From: Dryomyza anilis
Taxonomy: Eukaryota > Arthropoda > Insecta > Diptera > Dryomyzidae
DNA: 64,000 nt
Assembly (NCBI GenBank): GCA_951804985.1
Contig: OX638132.1
Span: 103,840,026-103,904,025, forward strand
Direction: 5' to 3'
The notes below the pieces were generated by a model. The model saw nothing but the letters and a program-made list of their open reading frames with translations, had not been told where the DNA came from and did no database searches. The number at the start of each line of letters is the position of its first letter. Position 1 is the first letter of the stretch. Made by a program: the position numbers and the translations under genes. Below are positions 24,008 through 34,900 of the stretch, piece by piece.

Positions 24008-24546
24008 TCTACTATATACATATTTCTGAATGTTTGGATATCTGTTTGTTCCGAGTAGACGTCAAAACGGCTGAACCGAATGGAATAACATTTTGACATG
24101 TTGGATCTGGGCATATAACCCAAAAATTAAAAACACATTATATCAGCAATTGGGATAGCAAATTTTATGAAATTTTGGTCAGTGTTATATTTATCCATTC
24201 CAAACACTCTCGTCGAATGTGGGCGGTATTGGACCACTGGGCATGGCAGCCCCATAGAAGTACCATTTTGAAGATGGTGTATGTCAACAGTATTTACATT
24301 GATATCAACGTATTTCACATTAGGGTATCAATCAACCTACCCAAATTCTTTAAACTCACCACACCGACACTCGCCACAATAAAACTCACAACACTAAAAC
24401 TCACCACACTAAATCTCACCACACTAAAACTCAACGCACTAACACATCTTCTGGGAAACTCTACGGGAAAGCGTGCTGCTGGGAAGAATTCTACAGGGAA
24501 GCACATTCAAAAAATCTTTGCACGAGTCCTGCACGGGTCCAGCTAG
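24008..24546 (+). mobile_element. Non-autonomous Helitron ending CTAG/T
   Basis: The 3' end reads GCACGGGTCCAGCTAG followed by T, the CTRR-T terminus of Helitrons. The left part holds ATATCTGTTTGTTCCG and AACGGCTGAACCGAATGG, motifs common just inside Helitron 5' ends; the TCTACTATATACAT at 24008 may be a worn TC start. A CT-rich tandem repeat (ACTAAAACTCACCAC units) fills 24354-24440 and produces a spurious 123-codon frame. No helicase coding. Confidence 0.6.
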
Positions 24547-26029
24547 TATACAATAATCCCAGTTATGGAATTAACATCGATTCTATTAGGGAATGAAGAA
24601 CTTCCGTCTAGTCGGACCACATAAGCCCATTTACATATCTAAAAGGGCCTGTAGACAAATGCATGTTCATACTGAAAGGGTCTACTCAGACTGAGGTACG
24701 ATCATTTTATGGAATTGAAATGTCAACATAAATTTAAAAGGTGTTGGTTTTATGAAAAGGTCCTATTTAAGTTAAGAATGTTATATGCATCATAATATAT
24801 TTTAATAATTTATTTAAAAAACATATTTATTTAAATGTTATTGCAATAAAGCGAAACACAATGTTGTGGGCTGTTTAATTTTAGAGGCCTATTAAAAGCG
24901 ATAAGCCCGGTAAGGAACTTACCTCTTACTTAATCTTCAATTATACTTTGTAATCGAAAATTAACAAAAATTAAATTTAAATTTTGTATAAAAAGAAATG
25001 AAAAAAAAAACAGAATATCTTCTTTTTCCGACAATTTTAACGCAAGTCACACAAATATTTGCATTTCTATTATTTATGATCACATACATTGGTTAACGAA
25101 ATTGTTCCCGAAAAATAGTAAAATTTTAATGATTTTTTTGTTAACGATGCAGCTAACAAACGTTGAACGGTGATGAACAGGAAACAGACAAATATTTTCT
25201 GTAATGTTAATTGTACACTCAAAATAGAAAGGCTGTAACAGTAGCAAAAATAGGTTGCTAAATTAACAAAAAATTTTGCTGAAAAGACAAAAGCGCCGAA
25301 TTTCGATGATACAGCAAATGATAGTTTGGTGTTTCTTCACTTTTTTGTTGTTAGCTCCAATTTATAAAAAATATAGTTTTTCTGTATTTTAATATTAACC
25401 AAATTATATTAACCAAAATTTAAACCCAAAATCATATTTCTGTTTTTGTCTTTAACGTCAAGAATTCCCTAATAAAAAAATGCCTGTTATACTATACAAT
25501 ACGGTGGGAGGGTAGTCCTTTTCCATAGGATATCCTCCTAAAAATTACCGAATATATCCTTCTTTTTGAATTATCTTCGAAATCAAAATTGTTCTTTTTA
25601 CTTATCTCAGATTCTCTGATAATTTTGCGAAAGAAATTCATAGTTTAATTCAGGATTCTGATAAAATAATGTTAAATTTAATAAGCTGCAACTCTGTTTT
25701 TTTTATGTACGGATTCGGTTTTTCGTGACCTTCTATTTATGGGTGGCTCTTTTTTTTAAAGGATTTTTTTTTACATTTTTAATGCATATTTACAAAAAGA
25801 TCTGTGTTAGAAAACCGTATGTATTTTCTTTTTGTGCTCACAATGTGTCCTTTTTTGAGTAGGTAGCCTTGGGTTAGACATTGTCATGGTCAGATCAATT
25901 TCAATTCAATTTCTTATAGTATTAAAAGTTTTATAGATCCAGTATTACATATAGTACAAACTTTTTTAATTATGAAAACTATAGATGTAATGCAATAAAG
26001 CAATAATTACAATTTTTCATTAATTGCAT
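24547..26029. other. AT-rich intergenic DNA, no gene recognised
   Basis: Only a short TTTGCTA-motif fragment (about 25215-25330) related to the 21.4-kb palindrome is recognisable. No exon or RNA gene is supported. Confidence 0.4.
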
Positions 26030-26332
26030 TTAATAATAGTTTGGCGCTACAGTCCTGTATAGAACTTCGGCCGAGCTCTCTCACCATTTTGAGCTGTGCG
26101 TGTTATATTTGTACTCAAAGTGGTGGGACCTACAGTTTATTGCCGGATCCGAACGGCGGGTGAGAGCTTTTCATAGGCAATGTTTTACTCTCGTAGGTTT
26201 GCCATTTACTGCCGAGAGGTAGCGCGGTATAGAAAAATGTTTCTATGAAAAGATGTTGTTAGCCCCAGTCCAGGCTTGAACCGGGGACCTTTCGGCTCGC
26301 AGTCCAACGCACTAACCACTGAGCTACCGCGG
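26030..26332 (-). mobile_element. SINE family 2, copy B (best tRNA head)
   Basis: On the minus strand the head reads CGCGGTAGCTCAGTGG (an almost perfect A box), then GGTTCAAGCC (B box), followed by the same body as copy A (7900-8209) and an ATTATTAAA tail. This copy preserves the promoter best, so it may be young. No clear target duplication was found around it. It lies about 1 kb downstream of the Crz stop codon, on the same strand. Confidence 0.85.
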
Positions 26333-26345
26333 CTCAGTGGTTATT

Positions 26346-27300
26346 GACTAGACTTAAATTTGGTCAGATACACTCAAATTTTATTTGAGTGAATTCCCCA
26401 TTTTAAATTTCAAGCATTTTTTAAAATTCACTAGAAAACTATCTTTCTCAAATGTATCGGGAGGCTGCTTTATAAATTCCATATAGTTTGATAATCTACC
26501 AATAGAAAATTATTGACATTTTTTGAATTATTAGGCGATATTTCCGACACATACACAGATAAATAGAAGTTTTGGAAATAGAAGTTTGGTTGTAAAATTG
26601 TGTGGAATTTTATTGGCAGATTCACGACATATTTTGGGAACGGGCCGAAAATAAACAGATTGTGATACAAACTCCGCCTTTGTCTGTTTGAAATATTTCG
26701 AAAAAGTGTTTTTAAACTGCCTCGAACCTGCCAAAAATTGTGTCTGGGGTGCTATACACTTCCCTAAAATATTCCATTTATCTATGTGTTTGCCGGAACT
26801 ATATTGCAGAATTCAGAATAGCCATAATAGTCAGCTTTTGATACAAACTCAACTCCTGTCTGCTTAAAATCTTAAAAAACAAAAATCCTAAACTGCTCTA
26901 AGTCCGTCAAAAATGTTTGTTTGGTCAAGAACACAACAACCGTATTCAATATCAAAAACTGAGTATGAGGTCGTCTTTAGATTCATGCAGTTCATCGGAA
27001 GATCGTAATAGAAATAAGGTCGAATAAAAATTTATAATTTATGCATTAAAAATATAATTTATTTTCCACAAAAAACTTAATATACAAGCCAATCACTTGA
27101 GTCCTTGAAGGAACTCATTGCCAAAACATCATCACGAATTTTATAAAATTGGAATAGAAAACATATTTTTTTTTAAAGATATTTAAAATTTTTGTAGCAT
27201 TTTGTGCTAATTTTTTAGTTTATCTAAATTTCTAACTTCGATTAGATTAATTAACGCCATAAATTCGTTGCCCAGCTGCTGCCACAGAACTCTTTTTAAC
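26346..27300. other. Crz 3' flank, AT-rich
   Basis: Contains a third copy of the 14.3-kb inverted-repeat arm at 26958-27030 and otherwise unrecognised sequence. A minus-strand AATAAA at about 27063-27058 lies 250 bases past the Crz stop and could be its poly(A) signal. Confidence 0.4.
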
Positions 27301-27312
27301 CGTCGCGTCGCT

Positions 27313-27775
27313 TTAATGCTTCAAATAATCACTTGGTTCAACGACGGCCCCCAAATCTTCGAATAGCTCGTTTGATGGATGATGATATAGATTGTTGTTG
27401 TTGTTGTTGCTGCCGCCACCAGGATTCAGTGCTGTCGCTGCGTATTTTGTTGTAGTTGTTCGCAATTGCAAAGGATTGCGTATGAAGTGCTCGATTTGGA
27501 GCAGGCATCTATAAATAATTCGAATATAATTTAGAGGTTAAAGCGCCTAAAAGGCTGCGGCATATTTTATACTTTTCAAGTCGGCGCTCGTTCTCTTGCA
27601 GATCGAATATTTCCGGCAGAGCGTCCTCGTCGCGACGGAAGTGCGTCAACGCGGCAGAGCCCACATTTGGAGTACGTTTTCCGTTGGTCCAACCGCGAGA
27701 GTACTGGAAGGTCTGACCCATGCACGAGATGGAGATGGTGAAGAGCAGCAGTGGCAAAAAGATGAGACGCAGCAT
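27313..27775 (-). CDS. Crz: Corazonin precursor
   Basis: This gene encodes the preprohormone for corazonin, a secreted amidated neuropeptide that acts through a GnRH-related receptor in stress, metabolism and reproduction of insects. Coding exons are 27775-27573 and 27508-27313, joined across a 64-base GT-AG intron; the 399 spliced bases give 132 residues. Residues 1-19 are a hydrophobic signal peptide (MLRLIFLPLLLFTISISCM) plus a G. The peptide QTFQYSRGWTN follows at once, then GKR: the glycine gives the C-terminal amide, KR is the cleavage site, and the first Q becomes pyroglutamate. The rest is the associated peptide, with RRLEK next to the splice site, a five-Asn run (AAC repeat) and a C-terminal NELFEDL...YLKH segment like that of Drosophila. 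The start codon is the only ATG giving a signal peptide. Identification is near certain. Confidence 0.97.
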
Positions 27776-27879
27776 GATGTTTAGGGGGGTGAAGGTTTTT
27801 CTATACAGATTAAACGAAAGTCAGTTTTTAGTTGGAACTCTCTGGATAAAGTTTTGAATTCCAGGTTTAATTTTAATTT

Positions 27880-28390
27880 TACATTTGTAAAATTAGTAAA
27901 TTTTTGAATAATTGAAAAAAATTGAATTGCAAAAAATTGTAAATTTTATAAAATGTAAAATTAATAAATAGTTAAATTAGTAAAACTAGTAAAATTAAAA
28001 TTAATTATTATTGGTATAATTTTGTAAAATTAGAAAAATTGGTAAAACTTGTAAAATTTGTAATATTTTTAAAATTTGAAAAATTTTTATATTTGTAAAG
28101 TTAGTAAAACTTGAAAAATTAGTAAAATTTGTAATATTTGTAAAAGTTGTAATATTTGTAAAATTTGTAAAGAAATTGTAAAATTTGTAATATTTGTAGA
28201 GGTTTTAAAATTTGAAAATTTTGTAAAATTTGTAAAATTTGTAAAATTTGTAAAATTTGTAAAATTTGTAAAATTTGTAAAATTTGTAAAATTTGTAAAA
28301 TTTGTAAAATTTGTAAAATTTGTAAAATTTGTAAAATTTGAAAAATTTGTAAAATTCGTAAAAAGTTTGTAAAATTTCTAAAGTTAGTAA
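27880..28390. repeat. 9-bp minisatellite (GTAAAATTT)n
   Basis: Perfect GTAAAATTT units run from about 28218 to 28338, with degenerate units on either side. It lies about 100 bases upstream of the Crz start codon, inside the proposed 5' UTR intron. No coding potential. Confidence 0.9.
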
Positions 28391-28931
28391 AATTTGAACT
28401 TACTAAAATAATTAATGTTTTAACTTCAAATATTTTTAATTACTATTTTTTATTTTTGTTATTATATATTTAATTTTCTTATTTTATTCTTATTTATTTT
28501 CTTATTTATGTTTTTAATTTCTATTTTTGTTATTATTAAATATTAAATTTTCTTAATCAATGTTATCAATTTACATTTCTCACGAATAGATGGCACATTA
28601 AATTGGTTGGTGTATTCACTAATTATTAGTGTTGCCAACCACCAAAACCCGTATTTTAACAGTATAAAATGCAGTGCTTTTAAATATTAACCGATTTTGC
28701 CGTTTTAAGTGACATCTACTGGTTGAGAACATGACTGACAGCAGTTTGAAATCTACTGTGTTAAAATGTTTTCAATTTTAAAACTCTTCAATTTTCGATT
28801 AAACGTATTACATATTTTAAAATAAAAAATTAAATTACGTAAAGAAAAAAAATCTCACCGTAAAACAAAAAGTCAGTTTAAAAACAAATAAATTTAATAA
28901 TTAAACTAAACAAATTAATATAATACGATCT

Positions 28932-29348
28932 TACACACAGAAAAATCCTCCTTTGGCATGCGGTTGGAAAAATCCAAAATTTAGTTGTACTAACTAACTT
29001 CATTCGGTTAAATCGAATTGTCTACAAATTTGTTGCCATATTAGCATATACACTTGAAATTTTAGTCTATACACACTCCTAATTATATATCGGACCATAC
29101 AGAGATTTGTTGCGAACACCAACTCTTCGCCCAACCAACTTATTCGGTTCTCTCAATCGCCTAGTCGGTTGTTATTGTCAAAACTAAAAGAGTTGTAATT
29201 TGGACTATAATCAATTTTGAACAGTTTGAGGACAATTTGGAGTGTGTATAGGCTACTGTTTCAAGCCACAATAGAAAACAATGTAGAAAATGCGTTTTAT
29301 CTGAATGAAGTTGGAACTAAATTCCAACTTCAAAAGAGAATTTTTCTG
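28932..29348. mobile_element. MITE family 1, two opposed partial copies
   Basis: 28932-29097 is the left part of the family in plus orientation (TACACACAGAAAAATCC). 29098-29348 is a nearly complete copy in minus orientation, starting at its right end (TACAGAGATTTGTTGCG) and finishing GAGAATTTTTCTGCATG. One copy probably inserted into or recombined with the other, leaving a left end at both borders. It lies inside the proposed Crz leader intron. Confidence 0.75.
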
Positions 29349-29590
29349 CATGCAATAATTAAAAGTAAAAAGTAGGTATTTCTAAAAATTTGAATTTCCA
29401 AAAATTTAACATTTTACAATAAAATTAATTTTGTTACAATTTTGAAAAATCTAAATTTTGAATTTGCTAAATTTAAGACATATTTTAATTTAGAATTTAT
29501 GTAATTTTTATTTTCTGAACTGAACACTTACTTTGAAAAATGAGTTAATGAAACACTTTCGTAACTTGTTCACGACGAACTCTCGTAAAG

Positions 29591-29629
29591 CACTGAATGA
29601 ATGTTTCCCAGCAAGGTTGTCCTTTTATA
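29591..29629 (-). promoter_or_regulatory. Crz: Predicted Crz core promoter (TATA box and initiator)
   Basis: On the minus strand a TATA box, CTATAAAAGG (TATAAAAG at 29629-29622), is followed by TCATTC at 29600-29595, a full match to the fly initiator TCAKTY. Its A (29598) lies 31 bases from the first T of the TATA box, the usual spacing. A consensus splice donor follows 67 bases later. GC-richer DNA upstream (29.7-30.1 kb) would hold proximal control elements. The assignment to Crz rests on position and strand. Confidence 0.55.
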
Positions 29630-29631
29630 GT

Positions 29632-30204
29632 AACACAGAATTCTAGAAAATCTTCTGAATCGAAATTATCTTCAATAGAAGATAAAAAAAATTCAAAAAA
29701 AAAAACTCAGTAGCTTTACGCAGGATCCGTAGGAGGTAAAGCACATGTGAGAGTCAAGTCAGTCGATTCAGCCTTTGGCCATCAAACATCTACACATCTT
29801 CTATGTTGCATTACGCAGATTAACTATGATTAAGACCCAATTGTTTTACGTTATTTTATGTTGGCCTACAATACCACGAGATGGTTGAAAGTGCGAAAGT
29901 GGTATTTAACGCGCACCGAACACGAACGAACCCCACGCGTACCCAGCAACAAATTCACACTTGGGTCGGTCGATTTACTTACATTTCGCTGAGCAAAATC
30001 AATGCATTTGTTGATTAAAATTGCCACTTTTCAGTCAGTCAATGATGGACGGACGGACGGGCCAAAAAGGATTCGAACAGAGAAAAAAGACTCACGATGC
30101 TGCAAGCAACAGTCTAAAAATATGTTATACGCTGGGAAGGGTTGCGCCAGAGCAATACGATCATTATTAAAAACTACACTAGACATCAACAAAAAAAAAT
30201 GTCC
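29632..30204. other. GC-richer upstream region of Crz
   Basis: About 450 bp of mixed-composition sequence between the predicted Crz promoter and minisatellite array 2, with TAATC and ATTAAC homeodomain-type sites near 29815-29835 and a GGAC repeat at 30050-30060. It is the natural candidate for the peptidergic-neuron enhancer. No exon is supported; the 77-codon frame at 30002 is not recognised. Confidence 0.35.
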
Positions 30205-31640
30205 AATAAAAATTCAATTTTTCACTAAAAATTAAATTTTTGACTAAAAATTCAAATTTTCACTAAAAATTAAATTTTTCACTAAAATTAAATTTTTCAC
30301 CAAAAAAATTCAAATTTTTACTAAAAATTCAAATTTTCACTAAAAATTCAATTTTTCACTATAATTTTAATTTTTCACTAAAAATTCAATTTTTCACTAA
30401 AAATTCAATTTTTCACCAAAAATTCAATTTTTGACTAAAAATTCATTTTCTCACTAAAAATTCAATTTTTCACTAAAAATTCAATTTTTCACTAAAAATT
30501 CAATTTTTCACAAAAAATTCAAATTTTCACTAAAAATTCAAATTTTCACTAAAAATTCAATTTTTCACTAAAAATTCAATTTTTCACTAAAAATTCAATT
30601 TTTCACTAAAAATTCAATTTTTCACTAAAAATTCAATTTTTCACTAAAAATTCAATTTTTCACTAAAAATTCAATTTTTCACTAAAAATTAAATTTTTCA
30701 TTCAAAATTCAATTTTTCACTAAAAATTCAATTTTTCATTGAAAATTCAAATATTCACAAAAATTCAAATTTTCACTAAAATTCAATTTTTCACTAAAAA
30801 TTCAATCTTTCATCAAAAATTCAATTTTTCACTAAAAATTCAATTTTTCACTAAAAATTCAATTTTTCACTAAAAATTCAATTTTTCACTAAAAATTCAA
30901 TTTTTCACTAAAAATTCAATTTTTCACTAAATATTCAATTTTTCACTAAAAATTCAATTTTTCACTAAAAATTCAACTTTTCACTAAAAATTAAATTTTT
31001 CACTAAAAAATTCAATTTTTCACTAAAAATTCAATTTTTCACTAAAAATTCAATTTTTCATTAAAAATTCAAATTTTCACTAAAAATTAAATTTTTCACT
31101 AAAAATTCAATTTTTCATTGAAAATTCAAATTTTCACTAAAAATTCAATTTTCACTAAAAATTCAATTTTTCACTAAAAATTAAAATGTTCACTAAAAAT
31201 TCAATTTTTCACTAAAAATTCAATTTTTCAATAAAAATTCAATTTTTCATTTAAAATTCAAATTTTCACTAAAAATTAAATTTTTCACTAAAAATTCAAT
31301 TTTTTATTGAAAATTCAAATTTTCACTAAAAATTCAATTTTTTACTAAAAATTCATTTTTTCACTAAAAATTCAAGTTTTCTATAAAAATTCAAATTTGC
31401 ACTAAAATTTAAATTAATTCGATGTAGACTAAAAATTTATTTTTTTTTCTAAAAATTAATTTTTTTACTAAAATCCAATTTTGAATTAGAATTTAAATTT
31501 TTCACTAAAAATTTAAATTTTCACCAAAAATTAAATTTTCACTTAAGATTCAATTTTTTACTAAAAATTCAATTTTTCACTAAAAATTCAATTTTTCACT
31601 ATAATCCAATTTTTAATTACAAATTCAATTTTTCATTAAA
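30205..31640 (-). repeat. 19-bp minisatellite, array 2 (inverted relative to array 1)
   Basis: Tandem TTCAATTTTTCACTAAAAA units, the exact reverse complement of the unit of array 1 (16600-17760), about 75 units in all, with more substitutions than array 1 and degenerate ends. It lies between the Crz promoter and the 3' end of the SLC46-type gene. Confidence 0.95.
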
Positions 31641-31813
31641 GATTGAATTTTTACAAAAAATTTTATTAATCAACTAAATTTAAATTATCACTAGAAATAA
31701 AAAAATTAATTTTCGACTGAAATGAAGAAAAAAATATACTTTAAAGTAAAATTCTTTAAATAAAAATGAATTAATTCATTTATTAATTTAAATTACCGTT
31801 TTGGCAAATTCCT

Positions 31814-31819
31814 TTTATT
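31814..31819 (-). terminator. Poly(A) signal of the SLC46-type gene
   Basis: AATAAA on the minus strand, 121 bases past the stop codon at 31940 and within AT-rich 3' UTR. It is the first canonical hexamer after the stop. Confidence 0.5.
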
Positions 31820-31939
31820 AGTAAAATATATTCATTGAGTATTAGTTTTTACAATTGAGATTACTTTATGTTAAGCTAAAACTAAAAATATAAAATAAAA
31901 ATGACTATTAAACGAATGCTCATCAAATATTTTGAACTC

Positions 31940-34900
31940 TTAAAGGCTAGTAATTTCACAATCATTGTTGCCATCTTCTTCGTTTTTCTCGATTGCTGCT
32001 TTTTTATTCTTATTACGTCGTAATATGATGTAACACATACTAAAAAAATTAAATTTTAATTAATAAAAATAAATTTTGGAGACAAATTTTATAAGACTTA
32101 CATGAAAACAATCACATTTGGAATATAGAATATTTCGCCAAACAAAAAGATAGCGCCCGGAAATGAGTCCACAGTGCGCTGATAGATTTCACTATACATT
32201 GGTGGAAATATGAACTGGCCGATGGGTTCACTAATGCCAAAAATGGAAAACATTTTACCTGAAATAAAGATCAAATATAATCGTGATTACGTGGTGAAAT
32301 GCAACATTATTATCTATTTTCCGATTTGGCATCAGTTTTATGGTAATTTTAGATTACTGATCTGAAATCTAATGCCCGTTTCAATAATAAAAATTTACCC
32401 TATTAAGGAAATCATGGTTCATATTTTAACTGAACTAGTTCTGGTTCAGATCACAAACCTAGTAGTCTTTTTTAAAAAGTAAATAAAATGAAACTATTTT
32501 TTATATTAACATCATCTATATCACTCATTTTTTAAAAAAATTAGATGTGATCAGTAAAACTAATATAGGGTCCTAGAGCAATATAATCGCTTCAGAACCC
32601 ACAACGAAAATGCTGAACCTTTGTTTTTGACCTTCTGATGTAAGAAAAAGATCGATCTTCCGATGCAAGAACAAGACTAACACTGCAAGAAGATCGATTT
32701 ACCGATGCAAGTACAAAAACGACTCTACCTGAACAAAAACTAGACCATGATGAACTAGACTACTATATCTTGTTCGTGTTCCTGCATTTGCTCATCACTA
32801 CCTCCATCACTACCACTCAAATCTTGACTAGAATTAACTTCAAATTTCGACTAACCCAGATATGGTATTAGAAAGTGGGCTCCAGATTTGAGATCATCGA
32901 CCCCAAATTATTCAAAATAGGTATTACTGCTGTATTATAAAGGTAAAAACTTACTTAGTTCCTCGCCATCCACAATACTCGAACCAATAGTCTTAATGGC
33001 GATCACTCGCAAGCTGACAAACATGTCAACCACACCGGCGGCGTAAAAGGATGTCGTGTCCTTCGAAAAGCTCTGAAGGAAGAAAAATATGAAAGGTTTA
33101 AAACTTATTAAAGTATAAAAAACATGTAGTACATACAAATAACACACGCGATACCACTATAGCCAAGGCAGAGAGAATGCCAATCGTCGAATCTGCCACC
33201 TTTAACAATTTGCTCAATACAGCGGTACCAATAAATGTGCCTAAATTAAAATGAAGATATTATATAATGACCCTTTAAAATAGTCCAAATTCACTAAAGT
33301 ACCCAGTATAGCCGTGGCTGAGGTAAAGGTCGAATAATAACTCCATTCGTTGCCGTTCCAATTCAATTTCTTCAGCGTATAACGATACCAATAATCGTTT
33401 TCAGCTATAATACAAAAATTTTAATATATAGATTATGATATCTTATTTTTCAACTCACCATTACTTGGACCTAAGGTCAAAAAATATGCAAATATCAATA
33501 GTATCAAGAGCATTCTTCCGTTGTTATCGCGCTTTGTCAGCGGAAATTTCAAACAGTCAATGACCAGTGTTGGATCGAAGAATTCACGTAAGAATGAACG
33601 CCTCGCCGGAATTACATCTTCCTTTGGTGGTTCATGTTTGGGTGGGGTCAGTGTTTGTGGTGTCATCTCAAAGCTAACATTTTTATTAGACCCAGCATCT
33701 TCGATATAACCTAAATTCTCCGAACCCTGATGGAGATGTGGTGGCAACTGTGTGGGTAGAGGTGGTGGTATCTCGGCTGGAACTGTTGTTTCTTGAGCGC
33801 TTGGTGGTGGTGGCTGCACTTCATCCAGAAAGAATATTATATAGAGTATAGCGATTATTTGAAAACATAGCGCCATCAGAAACGATACTAAAATCAGAAA
33901 TAGATATAGAAATTAAAGAATTTCCATAAATTGAGAATTAATTGAATACTTACGCACATAACCTAGCTGTTCGAACAGGAATCCACTAATTGGTTGTCCG
34001 ATAAATGGAACTACCGAAATAAACATAGCAAATATACCGAATCTGAAAAATATTAACATCATTACATTTTCAGAATATATATATTTCCTGAACGATTCGA
34101 ATATTGAATTTAAACAGCGGTGAAATTTACTGATTTTAACTTTGTCGAGTTGTTGAAAATTATGAGATTGAGTTAGACACTATGCGTAGTAGACCCTATT
34201 AGTGTAGATATTATAAAGACTTGATCATGTAACTGACCTGGAAATGGTAATGTAAAATTCAATGATTAATTCTCGATCATGGCCCCAAAACAATTTCTGC
34301 TAGGCGTATGCATTGAAAAACGTGGGCCGAACTCTGGCACTGTTTTAATTGCGCGTATAATGTATATACTCATGTTTTGTATTACCCACAATTGTAGGTA
34401 TTTAGATTTTTGTTAATGGGTTCGAAACCAGAAACTACGCTCGAGAGATATAGAGCGACTTAATAATTACCGAAAAACTCGATCCTCTTCTGGAGTTGCT
34501 ATTGTAATGTAGCTGTAAACACCCATTAGACAAAAGGTAATGCCTCCGAATAACGCCGGTACAATCGCCTCCAAATAAGCGCCAAACTCCATAGGAAGAC
34601 TTTCAAAGAAAATCGCAGAAATTAGCAGACCTAATTGTAGAAGTTCATGTGTAAATATATAAATGTTATATATTAATTGATATACTGTAAAACTCACTTG
34701 TGAACGAAAGACCTTCTCCAACAATGGGCAAAATCATGCATGGTTTGCGTTTGTTATAACGATCACTCCAGCCTCCGGCAAAAAGCAGTACAATCAATGG
34801 GAAAATAGCAGCTAAAATAAAAACCAATAAGGAAGGTTAGATCACATGGGAAATTTTGATTTTTATAATTTTTTTTGTTTTTACTCAAGTCTGTTCATGG

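Larger units (their letters stand above)
27801..29531 (-). other. Crz: Predicted 5' UTR intron of Crz
   Basis: A strong donor (AAA/GTAAGTGT, GT at 29531-29530) and an acceptor (CTGTATAG/AAAAAC, AG at 27802-27801, with CTGAC upstream as a branch site) would join a 67-base leader exon to the 5' UTR 25 bases before the Crz ATG. The intron carries a 9-bp minisatellite and two family 1 MITE halves. Inferred from sequence signals; transcript data would settle it. Confidence 0.5.

Noticed and set aside
24175..24546. 123-codon Thr/Leu-rich protein
   Set aside because: The frame is created by a short tandem repeat inside a Helitron and ends at the element's terminus.
27596..27784. Plus-strand 62-codon gene
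   Set aside because: Antisense shadow of the corazonin coding exon.
33433..33876. Stand-alone 147-codon gene
   Set aside because: Its ATG is internal to exon 6 of the SLC46-type gene, and the reading continues across splice sites on both sides.
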